Shown one piece after another: positions 1 through 10,807 of a stretch of 64,000 nt of DNA; the first letter of the stretch is position 1, and every line of letters starts with the position of its first letter. The notes beneath the pieces are model-generated. The model ran no database searches. It worked only from the letters and a program-made list of their open reading frames with translations, and was not told the DNA's origin. The stretch comes from Myotis daubentonii (taxonomy: Eukaryota; Chordata; Mammalia; Chiroptera; Vespertilionidae), in contig NC_081844.1 in NCBI RefSeq assembly GCF_963259705.1, positions 13,315,715 through 13,379,714 of the forward strand, given 5' to 3'. The translations under genes were made by a program, and so were the position numbers.

Positions 1-872
1 AATTTAATAACTTCTAGCTTTTAAGTTTCTTAATACCAAAACCCATGTCTGCATATGTCTATATGTCTTTTGAATTAACAGCACCTAATATAGTACTTGC
101 TTTTTGTAGTCATTGAATAAATGTGTCTCAAATTTTATAATTTTGGAAGTAGACTCAAAAGCAGGATGTTAATTCTTCCAACCCATGAACCACAGTACAG
201 GCTTCCTCTTGTTTATATCTTCCTCTGCCTCTTTTTTAATGTTCTGTAGTTTTCTGAGTACAAGTCTTTTACCTCCTTGGTTAAGTTTATTCCTAAGTAT
301 CTTATTTTTTTTGTTGCAATGGTAAATGGGATTGTTTGTGTAGTTTCTCTTTCTGAGAACTCATTATTGGTGTATAAAAATGCCATAGATTTCTGGGTGT
401 TAATTTTGTAACCTGCTACCTTCCCGAATTCATATATTAAATCTAGTAGTTTTTTGGTGGAGTCTTTAGAGTTTTCTGTGTACAATACCATGTCATCTGC
501 GAATAATGGAGCTTTACTGCCTCCTTTCCAATTTGGATGCCTTTTATTTCTTCCTCAGGTCTGATCACTGAGACTAGAATTTCCAGTACTATGTTGAATA
601 GAGTGGTGAAAGGGGACCTCCCTGTATTGTTCCTGATCTTAAGGGAAATGCTTTTAGTTTTTTCCCACTGAGTCTGATGTTGGCTATAGATTTGTCATAT
701 ATGCCTTTCTTACTTTGAGGTATGATCCCTCTGTTCCCACCTTGTTGAGAGTTTTATCATATATGGGTACTGGATTTTATCTAATGCATTTTTTGCATCT
801 ATTAATATAATCATATGATTTTTATCGTTCATTTTGTTTATGTTATATGTCACATTTATTGATTTGTGAATA

Positions 873-1154
873 CAGTGGGGCCTTGACTTACGAGTTTAAT
901 TCGTTCTGTGACCGAGCTCGTAACTCAGATTACTCATATGTCAAATCATTAAAGTGAACGAGTGAGACACGTGATGCTGGGCTGATGTTGTGGCATTCAC
1001 TGTGACGTTCGCTGCGCCAACTAGCGGTGGGGTATCTGAAGCTGGCTCGTAACCTGAATTTTAGCTCGCAACTCAAAGCAAAAAAACGGCAGAGAGACGG
1101 CTAGTATCTCGAAAAACTCGTTAGTCGGGACACTCGTAAGTCAAGGCCCCACTG
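873..1154. mobile_element. Tigger-like (Tc1/mariner superfamily) MITE
   Basis: A 282-bp element has perfect 23-bp terminal inverted repeats starting CAGTGGGGCCTTGACTTACG, flanked by TA on both sides (871-872 and 1155-1156). A TA target duplication and CAGT termini fit the pogo/Tigger branch of Tc1/mariner. It has no coding capacity. It lies inside L1 A and is therefore younger than that copy. Confidence 0.85.
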
Positions 1155-1760
1155 TATTGTACCAACCTTTTTATCCCGGAATAAAACCCATTTGGTCATG
1201 GTGTATGATCTTTATAGTGTATTGCTGGATTTGATTTGCTAATATTTTGTTGAGGATCTTAGCATTTTTGTTTATCAGGGATATTGGCCTATAATTTTCT
1301 TTCTTTGTAGTGTCTTTATCTGGCTTTGGAATTAGGGTAATGCTCGCCTCATGAAAAGCTTTGGAAGTTTTCCCTCCTCTTGAACTTTTTAGAATAGCTT
1401 GAGGAGGGTAAGTGTTGGTTTTTCTTTGAATGTTAGGTAAAATTTGCCTGTGAAGCCATCTGGTCCAGGACTTTTGTTTGCTAGGAGTTTTTAAATTACT
1501 GCTTTGATTTCATTAGTTGTTACCAGCCTTTTCACTGTTTTCTGATTCTTCTTGATTACGTTTTGGAAGATTGTATGTTTCTGGGAATTTGTCCATTTCA
1601 CCCACGTTGTCCAATTTGTTCACATATAGTTGTTCATAGTATTTTCTTCCTATCCTTTGTATTTCTGTGATGTCAGTTGTTACTTCTTCTTTTTCATTTC
1701 TGATTTTATTTCTGTCCTCTCTCTGTTCCTTGATGAGTCTGGTTAACGGTCCATCAATCT

Positions 1761-1980
1761 TTTTCTTTTTCTTTTTTTTTTTTTTTTAATATATTTTATT
1801 GATTTTTTACAGAGAGGAAGGGAGAGAGATAGAGAGCCAGAAACATCGATGAGAGAGAAACATCGATCAGCTGCCTCCTGCACATCTCCCACTGGGGATA
1901 TGCCCGCAACCCAGGCACATGCCCTCGACCTTTCAGTCCGCAGGCCGACGCTCCATCCACTGAGCCAAACCGGTTTTGGC
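1761..1980 (-). repeat. Ves SINE, antisense
   Basis: A tRNA-derived SINE of vesper bats in reverse: T-run, then 'aatatattttattgatttt', and at the far end the box-B-like and head sequence 'gagccaaaccggt'. It is inserted in L1 A beside a second Ves copy. Confidence 0.9.
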
Positions 1981-1982
1981 TC

Positions 1983-2217
1983 TTTTTCTTTTTTTCAATC
2001 CTCACCCAAGGATATTTTTCCATTGATTTTTTTAGAGAGAGTGGAAGAGAGGGAAAGACAGAGAGAAATATCGATGTGAGAGAAACACACGTACCCTGAC
2101 CAGGGCCCAGGCCGGGGAGTATCCTGCAACTGAAGTACGAGCCTTCACCAAAATCAAACCCGGGACCCTTTGGTCCCAGGCCGGCGCTCTATCCACTAAG
2201 CCAAATTGGCTAGGGCA
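1983..2217 (-). repeat. Ves SINE, antisense, older subfamily
   Basis: It starts with the 'aatcctcacccaaggatat' tail typical of the older Ves form and ends with 'aagccaaattggctagggc'. It abuts the preceding Ves copy. The host L1 sequence resumes at 'tttatcaatcttgtttatc'. Confidence 0.85.
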
Positions 2218-3334
2218 GGTTTATCAATCTTGTTTATCTTTTCAAAAAACTAGCTGTTGGTTTCATTGATCTTTCTTTCTTCTTTTTTCTTTCTTTTTTT
2301 TTTTTTCTTTTCTTTTTTTTTTTTTTTGCCTCTATGTCATTTATTTCTGCTCTGAGCTTTATTATTTCCTTTCTTCTAATTACTCTGGGCTTTGTTATTC
2401 TTTTTCTAGTTATTTTAGGTGCAGGGTTAGATAGTTGGAGGTTTTTCTTGCTTCTTGAGGTAGGCCTGTAATGCTGTGAATATCCTTCTCAGGATTGCTT
2501 TTACTATGTCCCATAGATTTTGTTTTGTGTTCATTTTCGTTTGTTTCTAGGAAGTTTTTTTATTTATTTCTTGATCTCATTGGTAACCCATTCTTTGTTT
2601 AATAACATGCTATTTAGCCTCCATGTGTTTGAATATTTTTGAGTGTTTATATTGTAGTTGATTTCTAGTTTCATGCCATTGTGATCTGAGAAAATGCTTG
2701 ATGTGATTTCAATCTTCTTGAATTTATTAAGACTCATTTTGTGTCCTAATATGTGATCTATCTTTGAGAATGTTCCAGGTGCACTTGAGAAGAATGTATA
2801 TTCTACAGCTTCGGGATAAAATGTCCTGTAAATATCAGTTAAATTCATATGATCTAGTATGTCATTTCAGGTCACTATTTCCTTGTTTATTTTTTGTTTG
2901 GAAGATGTATCCAACGTTGACAGTGGGCTATTCAATTCCCCTACTATGACTGCTTTGCCTTCATTCTCTTCCTCATAATCACCAAGAGTTTTTTTTTTTG
3001 TTTTTTTTTATGGTGCTCCTATATTGGGTGTATATATTTTTACCAGTGTTATGGTCTCCTGTCTGATCAATCCCTTTAGTATTATGTAGGGACCTTTGTC
3101 TTAAAATCTATTTTGTCAGATATAATATATTGTTAATGCAGCTTTTTTGTTTTTTGTTTGTTTCCATTTGCATGGAATATATTTTTCATCTCTTCACTGT
3201 TAGTCTGTTTGAATCTTTTTATGAGGTGGGTCTCTTGAGGACAATGTTATATATGTAATGTTTTCTTATCCATTTAGCTGTCCTATGTTTTTTGGAGCAT
3301 TTAATCCATTTACATTTAAGGTTATCATTATTTT

Positions 3335-3580
3335 TTAATATCTTTATTATTGAGAGTATTACAGATATCCCTCTTTTTCCCCCATTGCCCCTCTCCACTT
3401 GGTTCCTCCCCCACCCCAGGCCTTTACAACCCTACTGTCTGTGTCCATAGGTAAGCTCTTTGGTTAATCTCTTTTGCCCTCCCACACCCCCCTTCCCTCT
3501 GAAATTCATCAGTCTGTTTCATGTTTCCATGCCTATTCTATTTTATTCACCAGTTTATCTTGTTCATTAGGTTTCTTGTT
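3335..3580 (-). mobile_element. 5'-truncated L1 3' end, antisense
   Basis: Reverse complement reads as an L1 3' UTR and tail (aacaagataaactggtgaat ... a G-rich tract ... 'aataataaagatattaa'). It resembles the 3' end of the HAL1-like element at 46400-46742. It is flanked by the 9-bp duplication CATTATTTT at 3326-3334 and 3581-3589, so it is a separate insertion into L1 A. Confidence 0.7.
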
Positions 3581-3674
3581 CATTATTTTGATTTTTAGAT
3601 TCAATTGTTGATAGATATGTATTTGTTGCCATTTTATTTTTCATATTTTTTATCTCTTATTATTATTATTATTA

Positions 3675-4530
3675 CTAGAGGGCCAGTGCACAAATTTGCG
3701 CAAGGGTGGGGACCTGCCAGCCCGGCCCTGATTGGGGCAGATCAGGGCTGGGCCTGTTGGGAGGAGGAGATGGTGGGAGGTTGGTCGGCCGGCCTGCCCA
3801 ATCAGGGCCAAGCTGGTTGAGGGGAGGGGCCGCAGGTGAGTGGCCAGTGGGCCCTGCCCCCGATTGGGGTTGGGGGGCCAATTTGGGGTTGGGTCGGCCA
3901 TGGGGAGGGGCTGTGGGCAGTGGGCCAGTCAGCTGCGCCCTCGAATAGGGTGGGGGGTGTTGACCGATGGCCAGCAGCCTGGGGGAAGAGCCATGGGTGG
4001 TTGGCTAGCTGGCCCTGCCCCTGATGGGGGGAGGGGTCTACCTGGGGAGGGGCAGCTGGAGATTGGCCAGCTGGCCCCGCCCCCTGTTGAAGTTAGGGGG
4101 GGCAATCAGGGGTGGGGCTAGTCAGGGGAAGGGTCTGTGGGCCGATCAGGGTGGTGGGGGCCCATAGGGGGCATAGCTGGCCAGTGGGAGGGGTTGCAGG
4201 AGGTTGGCTGGCCAGCCCCGCCCCCTATTGGGGCAGGGGGTGCGATCATGGGCTCGTGGGCGGGGGGAGGGGCTGCAGGCCTATCATGGTGGGGTGGGCT
4301 GATCAAGGGTGGGGCTAACGGGGGGGGGGAGGAGGAGGAGGCATTTGGCCTGTCAACCCCACTCTTGATCAGGGTGGGAGAGTCCGATCAGGGGCAGGCC
4401 AGTAGCGGGGAGGGGCTGCGCAGTTGGCCGTGAGGTTGATCTGGCTGGTTCACTGGCCCCAGTGGGCATCATAGCGACCGATTGTTACGGTCATTATGGC
4501 CAATACGGTCGCTGGCTTTTTATATATATA
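3675..4530 (-). mobile_element. HeliBat-type Helitron a, antisense
   Basis: It begins with 'ctagagggccagtgcac' (reverse of the 3' terminus ...GGGCCTCTAG with its subterminal palindrome) and ends with 'tttttatatatatata', the AT-rich 5' end. It is non-autonomous with no Rep/helicase ORF. The interior is very G-rich and low in complexity, which creates spurious reading frames. It directly abuts Helitron b. Confidence 0.8.
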
Positions 4531-5501
4531 CTAGAGGCCCGGTGCACAAAAATTTGTGCACTCGGTGGGGAGGGGGGTCCCTCAGCCCGGCCTGTGCCCT
4601 CTCGCAGTCTGGGACCCCTCGGGAGATAACGACCTGCTGGCTTAGGCCTGCTTCCGGGTGGCAGAGGGCAGGCCCAATCCCTAGGTGCAGCCCCTGGTCG
4701 GGCTCAGAGCAGGGCCAATTGGTGAGTTGGGGCGCCTTCCCCTGTCATGCACAGAGCAGGGCAGATTGGGAGGTTGCGATGCCACCCTCAGTCACGCTCA
4801 GGGTAGGGCCGATTGGAGTGTTGGGGCACCGCCCTGTCACACTCAAGGCAGGGTCGATGGGGAGGTTGCGGTGCTACCCCCTGTCACACACAGAGCAGGG
4901 CCAATCGGGGGGTTGAGGAGCTCCCCCCTGTCACTCACAGAGTAGGGCCTATAGGGGAGTTGGGGCATCGCCCCCTGTCACACTCAGGGCAGGGCGGACA
5001 GGGGGTTGGGGCGCCACCCTCTATCACCCACAGAGCAGGGCCGATCTGGGGGTTGGGGCGCCGCCACTGTCACACTCAGGGCAGGGCCGATGGGGAGGTT
5101 ATGGCTCTACCCCATCACACACAGAGCAGGGCCCGTGGGGGGGGGGGGGGGGTTGGGGCGCCGCCCTTTATCACCCACAGAGCAGGGCCGATCAGGTGAT
5201 TGGGGCGCCGCCACTTTCACACTCAGGGCAGGGCTGATGGGGAGGTTATGGCTCTACCCCGTCACACACAGAGCAGGGCCCGTTGGGGGGGGAGAGGGGG
5301 GGGGTTGGGGCGACGCACCCTGTCACACACAGAGCATGGCTGATCAAGGGGTTGAGGCGCCGCACCCTGTCACACACACAGCCGCAGGGCGATCAGGGGG
5401 TTTGGGCGCTGCCCCCTGTCACGCTGATTCCGGTGCCGGGAGGCCTCTCGGCTCTGCTGATCCCAGTGCTGGGAGGCATATTACCCTTTTACTATATAGG
5501 A
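4531..5501 (-). mobile_element. HeliBat-type Helitron b, antisense, with internal minisatellite
   Basis: It starts 'ctagaggcccggtgcac' followed by the palindrome GTGCACAAAAATTTGTGCAC and ends 'ttactatatagga' before T. Insertion between A and T fits Helitrons. Most of the interior is a 47-bp tandem repeat (4690-5425). The next unit (5502-6134) continues without host DNA between them. Confidence 0.85.
4690..5425. repeat. 47-bp minisatellite inside Helitron b
   Basis: About fifteen imperfect units of 45-49 bp, anchored by 'cagagcagggc' or 'cagggcaggg'. Anchors lie at about 4705, 4752, 4799, 4844, 4891, 4938, 4985, 5031, 5077, 5122, 5178, 5224, 5269, 5330 and 5379. Two longer steps are caused by G-runs near 5140 and 5285. 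Long open frames here (for example 5006-5689) are products of the repeat, not genes. Confidence 0.9.
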
Positions 5502-6134
5502 TAGAGTCCTGGTGCATGGGTGGGGCCGGCTGGTTTGCCCTGAAGGGTGTCCTGGATCAGGGTGGGGGGTCCCCACTGGCGTGCCTGGCCAGCCTGGGTG
5601 AGGAGATGATGGTTATTTGCAGCTGGTCACACACCCTTCAGGGTGGGGGTCCCCACTGGGGTGCCTGGCCAGTCTGGGTGAGGGGCTGAGGGCTGTTTTC
5701 AGGCCGACTGAAGCTCCCAACTGCTCCTTTTTTTCTTTTTCTTTTTTTATTCTGGGCCAGCTTTAGCTCTGGCTCTAGCTCTGAGGTTTCTGCTGCTGAA
5801 AGAAGATATCTGGTTTTTTTCGGTTCTGTAATCAAAACACTGTATAACTCTAGCTCTGAGATCCAGGCCTTGCTGAAAGCAGGTTTCTGGTGTTTTGTTT
5901 AGCTTCTATATTTGTTACAATGTTTCTTAAACTGCAGGCTCAGAGGCCAGCAAAGCAGGCAGGGAATGTTGGTTTCCTCTGTCACTGAAGCAAGCAAGCC
6001 TCATGTTAGTTTCAAGCTGCCTGGCTGTCGGCCACCATCTTGGCTGGCAGTTAATTTGCATATCTCGCTTTTTAGCCAATGGGAAGGGTAGCAGTCATAC
6101 GCCAATTACCATGTTTCTCTTTTATTAGATAGGA
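5502..6134 (-). mobile_element. Helitron-derived unit c, antisense, 5' half of composite b-c
   Basis: It starts 'tagagtcctggtgcatgggt', a decayed 3' Helitron terminus, and ends 'ttttattagatagga' before T. It is homologous along its length to unit e (6617-7112), including the terminal stretch with a YY1-like site, octamer and CCAAT box. Unit c is longer and contains an internal partial duplication of a 'ctctagctctgag' segment. Confidence 0.7.
6031..6080 (-). promoter_or_regulatory. Promoter-like cluster in Helitron unit c
   Basis: Plus-strand gccaccatcttggc (6031-6044) is a YY1-type AAGATGG site in reverse, atttgcat (6054-6061) is an octamer, and ccaat (6076-6080) is a CCAAT box. The octamer-to-CCAAT spacing of 22 bp is the same in unit e. 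Activity is inferred only. Confidence 0.35.
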
Positions 6135-6152
6135 TAGATCATTATTAAAGAA

Positions 6153-6616
6153 CTAGAGGCCCAGTGCACAAAAATTTGTGCACTCGGGGGTAGGGGGTCC
6201 CTCAGCCCGGCCTGTGCCCTCTCACAGTCTGGGACCCTTCGGGGGGACCACTTGCTGGCTTAGGCCTGCTACCCGGGGGATTAGGCCTAAGATGGCAATC
6301 AGACATCCCTCTGGCAGCCCGGCAGCCCTTGGGGGATGTCCATTTGCCAGCGGGGAGCAGACCTAAGCTGCAGTCAGACATCCTTAGCGCTGCTGAGGAG
6401 GCGGGAGAGGCTCCCACCACCACTGCTGTACTGGCAGCCCTCAGCCTGGCTTATGGCTGAGCAGAGCTCCCCCCGTGAGAGCACACTGACCACCAGAGGG
6501 CAGTTCCTGCATTGAGCATTTGCCCCCTGGTGGTCAGTGTGTGTCATAGTGACCAGTCATTCCCAGTCTTTCTGCTGTTAGGGTCAGTTTGCATATTACT
6601 CTTTTACTATATAGGA
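6153..6616 (-). mobile_element. HeliBat-type Helitron d, antisense
   Basis: It starts 'ctagaggcccagtgcac' with the subterminal palindrome and ends 'cttttactatatagga' before T. Internally it holds a divergent pair of CTCF-like motifs (6487-6503 and 6521-6536). It runs straight into unit e with the same kind of junction as b to c. Confidence 0.85.
6487..6536. promoter_or_regulatory. Divergent CTCF-like motif pair in Helitron d
   Basis: TGACCACCAGAGGGCAG on plus at 6487-6503 and the reverse-oriented TGCCCCCTGGTGGTCA at 6521-6536. Both match the CTCF core CCASYAGRKGGC. Binding is not shown. Confidence 0.45.
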
Positions 6617-7112
6617 TAGAAGCCTGGTGCACGGGTGGGGGCCGGCTGGTTTCCCCTGAAGGGTGATCCGGATCAGGTTGGGGGTCCCGCTGGGATGCCT
6701 GGCCAGCCTGGGTGAGGGGCTGAGGGCCGTTTTCAGGCTGGCGGGTAACTGAAGCTCCCAGACTCTTTTTTCTTTTCTATTTTATTCTGGGATTTATATA
6801 CCTTCTATAGCTGTCACTGGAGCTGAATGCCGGCTCCAGCTCTGAGGCCGTTGCTGGCTGAAAGCAGGTATCTGGGTTTGTTTAGCTTCTATAATTGCAA
6901 CATTGTTGCTTCCGGAGCTCAGAGCTGGGCTGCGGCAGGCGGGCACCTTGGCTTCCTCCATCACTGGAGCAAGCAAGCTTCATGTTCGCTTCAGCTGCCT
7001 GGCTGCCGGCCGCCATCTTTGTTGGCAGTTAATTTGCATATCCTGCTGATTAGCCAATGGGAAGCGTAGCGAGGTATGGTTAATTACCATGTTTGTCTAT
7101 TATTAGATAGGA
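6617..7112 (-). mobile_element. Helitron-derived unit e, antisense, 5' half of composite d-e
   Basis: It starts 'tagaagcctggtgcacgggt' (decayed terminus) and ends 'ctattattagatagga' before T. It shares its interior with unit c. Host L1 ORF1 sequence resumes at 7113. Confidence 0.7.
7011..7058 (-). promoter_or_regulatory. Promoter-like cluster in Helitron unit e
   Basis: cgccatctt (7011-7019, YY1-like in reverse), atttgcat (7032-7039, octamer) and ccaat (7054-7058). Order and octamer-CCAAT spacing match unit c. Confidence 0.35.
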
Positions 7113-9360
7113 TTCCCTTAAACATTTCATGTAATACTGGTTTGTTGGTGATGAACTCCTTTAGCTTTTCCTTGATTGTGAAGCTATTTATCTAACCCTC
7201 AATTCTAAATGAGAGCTTTGCTGGGTAGAGTAATCTTGGTTGTAGCTCCTTGCTATTCATCACTTTGAATATTTCTTGCCACTCCCTTCTGGCCTGCATA
7301 GTTTCTGTTGAGAAATCAGTTGACAGTCGTATGGGTGTTCCCTTGTAGGTAACTAACTGCTTTTCTCTTGCTGCTTTTAAGATTCTCACTTTCTTTAACT
7401 CTTGGCATTTTAATTATGATGTGTCTTGTTGTGAACCTCTTTGAGTTATTCTTGTTTGGGACTCTTCGTGATTCCTGGATTTGTAAGTCTATTTCTTTCA
7501 CCAGGTAAGGGAAGTTTTTTGTCATTATTTCTTCAAAGAGGTTTTCAATATCTTGCCTTATCTCTTCTTCTTCTGGCACCCCCATAATGTAAATGTTAGT
7601 ACCCTTGAAGTTGTCCCAGAGGTTCCTTACACTATCTTCATATTTTTGGATTCTTTTTACTTTTTGCTCTTCTGATTGGGTGTTTTTTGTTTTCTCATAC
7701 TCCAAATTGTTTATTTGATTCTTGGAATACTCTCTTCTACTGATGAATTTCTATAAATTATTCCTTTTTTTCAGTCGGTGTATGATTAATTTCTGCCTGG
7801 TCCTCTTTCGTGTCTTTGACATTCTCACTAAGATCCTTGAAAGTCTTATGAAGATCCTTGAGTAAACTTTTAACCATAGTTTTGAATTTTGTATCCAGTA
7901 GTTTGCTTTCTTCCATTTCTTTTATTTGTGACATGTTTTTTTGGTTCCACATTTTGGCTCCTTCCCTGTCTTTGTTTCTATGTATTAGGAAGAGCTGCTA
8001 TGTTTCCTGGAATTGGTAGAGTGGTCTTATATTGTAGGTGTCGTGTAGGGACCAGTGGCTCAGCCTCCCCAGTCACCTGAGGTTGAAACTCTAGGTGTGC
8101 CTTTGTGTGGTCTGTGTGCACAGTCGTATAGTTGAGCCTCAATTGCTGTTGGCGTCACTGGAGGGGTTGACCTACAGGCCAGTTGGCTTTGAGGACCAGA
8201 TGCAACTACAGTGGGAGAGCTGCTGTGCAGGAAACACCCCTATGGAGCAGGACTTGCTTCAGTGGGGCTTTGGTGCTCATTGAGTATTCCTCTTGAGTGT
8301 GTCACTTGGAGATATGTAGAGTTGTAATCTGCTATGATCTAAAGCTGTCCACTGAGTGCACTGGCTCTAGTGCCTCCAGGGAGGTGTAAAGTCAACCACT
8401 GCCTGGGGCCACCCTGTAGGAGCTATAGAAGGATCTGCACATGGCTGCTATTTTTCTATTTGTATTGGGCTTGGAAGTGCCTAGGCAAGCCCCAGCTGTG
8501 AAGCAAGGGAAGGTGGTGCTAGTGCTGGATCTTGGGCCTTTTATTGATAGGTTTGTGGCATGTTGTCACCAGCTGCAGCTTATTTGAGAGATTTTAGCAA
8601 AGTCTGAAACCTGAGCCAGGATAAGTCATTCATATGGAAAAGCTGCTGCAAATAGCTTGGATGGGGCTTCAAATTGGATGGGGTGGAGTCTTAAGGAATC
8701 CCCAGGGGATTTTTTTGCAGGGTGGAGCAAACAGTGTGCTCCAGGCTGATGGAGACTCAGCTATGGCTGCCAGTCAGCCCTGCAACAAAGGAGGTCCCAG
8801 CACAGGAATAATGACCCCTGTGAGCTCCCCTGTGTGGGAGAAAGTCACCCCCGAGTTCCTGCCCTGATGCCAAACAATCTAGTTTCTCCCCATATGTGTC
8901 TGGCTTTCCAAAAGCCACCGTTGCTGGAAGTCTGAGTAACTTTGTGCATCAGCCCTTTAAATGCAACACCTGGGTCTCCAACAGCCTCTTTGTCAGTCAG
9001 CCACAATACCCACTCATTTTACAGCCCCTAGTTGTGGGAACTTCACTGGACCCTTGGGCTGGGGAGCTGGTGTGGAGCTGGGACCCCTTGCTCATCACGG
9101 GCAGCCTCCACAGAGATGATCTCCCTCCCAGTTAATAAAATGGCACACATGGATGTCGGACCAGCCCAGTCCATGCCTCTGCCCCTCCTATCAGTCTCAA
9201 TGTACTTATTTCTTTACTTCTCTAGTTGTAGTACTTCCATTCAGCCAGCTTTCAGGTGGTTCTGAATGATGGATTGTTCTGTATTTTAGTTGTAATTTTG
9301 ATGTGGTTGTGAGAGGCTGCAAGTACAGGCATTTACCCATGCCGCCATCTTGGTTCTCCC

Positions 9361-10807
9361 TAGGTTATTATTGACAGGTACTTAATCATTGCCATTTTTT
9401 TTTCTTTTTACCTATATTATTCTCTGTATTTCTTTTTCTTCTTAACTCCCTTTAACATTTTTTTCAATGCTGGATTGGTGGTAATGTACTCCTTTATTCT
9501 TTTTTTTGGGGGGGGAGGGGCGGGGGTCTGGGAAGCTCTTTATTTGCCTTCAATTTTAAATGATAGCCTTGTTGGATAGAGTAGTCTTGATTTCAAGTGC
9601 TTTTCATTACTTTGAATGCTTCATGACAATCCCTTTGGCCTGAAGTGTTTCTGTTGAGAAATCACCTTACAGTCTAATGGGTACGTCCTGATAGGTAACT
9701 TTCTGTCTCTGTCTTGCTGCCTTTGAGATTCTTTCTTTGTCTTTAATGTTTGTCATTTTGATTATGATGTCTCTTGGAGTGAGTCTCCTTGGGTTCATCT
9801 TGATTGGAACTCTCTGTGCTTCCTGAACTTGTGTGACTTTTTCGTTAACCAGGTTAGGAAAGTTTTCTGTCATTATTTCTTTAAATAGGTTCTCTGTTCC
9901 TTGCTCACTTTCTTCTCCTCCTGGTACCCCTATGATGTGGATGTTGTTACCTTTTATGTTGTTCCAAAGTTCTCTTAAACTATCCTCCTGCTTTTTAAAT
10001 CGTTTTGCCTTTTTCTGCTCTAATTGTGTATGTTTTTTCTACCTTGTCTTCTAAATCACTGATTCGATCTTCTGCCTCATTCAATCTACTTTTGATTCCT
10101 CCCAGTATATTCTCGATGTCATATATGCTATTCTTCATATCTAACTGGTTTATATTCATGGTTTGTATTCCTTGTTTCATGTCTTGTAATTCCCACTAAG
10201 TTCCTTGTAGTTCTTACTAAGTTCCTTGAGCATCCTTATAACCGTTACTTTGTACTCTATGTCTCATAAAATACTTACCTCCATTTCATTTAGCTCTTTT
10301 TCTGTAGTTTTCTCCTGTTCTTTTCATTTGGGTTCTGTTTCTTTGTTTCCCCATTTTGGCTATCTCATATTGTTTGTTTCTATGTATTATGTAGATCTGC
10401 TGTGATTTTCAGTCTTCGTGGAGTGGCCTTACTTAGTAGGTGTCCTTTGGGACTCAGTGGCACAGTCTACTTGATACCCTGTGCTGCATGCTCTAGCAAT
10501 GCCCTGGTGTGAGTTATGTGGGCCCTCCTATTGTAATTGGGTCTTGATTGCTGTTGGCCCATTCATGGATGGGATCAACTCAGGCTGGCTGACCTTGAGG
10601 CTCAACTTGGACCATGTTATGCAAGCTGTTGGGCAGGTGCAATCTTGATGTGGCTTCTGTGGTCCTTGATTAAAAGTTTCCTCTTCAGATAGTCTCCAGT
10701 TAGTAATTCAGGGTGAATGTTCCCCAATTTTGCATTAACTTCAAGTTTGGTTCTGGGAGGCGTTGTGAGCAAGATCCACCTACTTCGCCACCATCTTGAA
10801 CCTCCTG
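9361..10807 (-). mobile_element. L1 retrotransposon B, antisense, 5' part only
   Basis: Read in reverse it gives a 5' UTR (from about 10807, with 'caagatggtggcg'), an ORF1 remnant and the very start of ORF2 ('ggttattattgacaggtact' on plus, 9363-9382). ORF1 remnants at 10180-9995 (coiled coil) and 9873-9667 contain the RRM/CTD phrases IIIKM and VTYQDVPIRL. It is a different, more diverged copy than L1 A, whose 5' end abuts it. All frames are broken. Confidence 0.75.

Larger units (their letters stand above)
168..9360 (-). mobile_element. L1 retrotransposon A, antisense, decayed and interrupted
   Basis: Read on the minus strand this is an L1 in order 5' UTR (about 9360-7960), ORF1 (about 7950-7120) and ORF2 (about 3674-168). 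The 5' end at 9346-9360 carries the usual L1 start 'gggagaaccaagatggcggc' in reverse. ORF1 remnants include the C-terminal motif [10 protein letters not shown] and LLYPAKLSF near 7200-7290. ORF2 remnants at 2564-2848 include the endonuclease-domain phrase KIDHILGHK. Many stops and frameshifts make it inactive. It is interrupted by a Tigger-like MITE (873-1154), Ves SINEs (1761-2217), an L1 3' end (3335-3580) and Helitrons (3675-7112). The 3' part of ORF2 and the 3' UTR are not seen. Confidence 0.85.

Noticed and set aside
2564..2848. 94-codon minus frame as a standalone gene
   Set aside because: It is a remnant of the L1 ORF2 endonuclease region in a decayed copy.
3605..4433. Several Gly/Trp-rich frames
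   Set aside because: Low-complexity G-rich interior of a non-autonomous Helitron.
4690..5425. CRISPR-like direct repeats
   Set aside because: The repeats are contiguous imperfect minisatellite units without unique spacers, in a bat genome.
5006..5689. 227-codon open frame on plus
   Set aside because: It is made by the GC-rich 47-bp minisatellite and Helitron sequence, with no domain and repetitive low-complexity composition.
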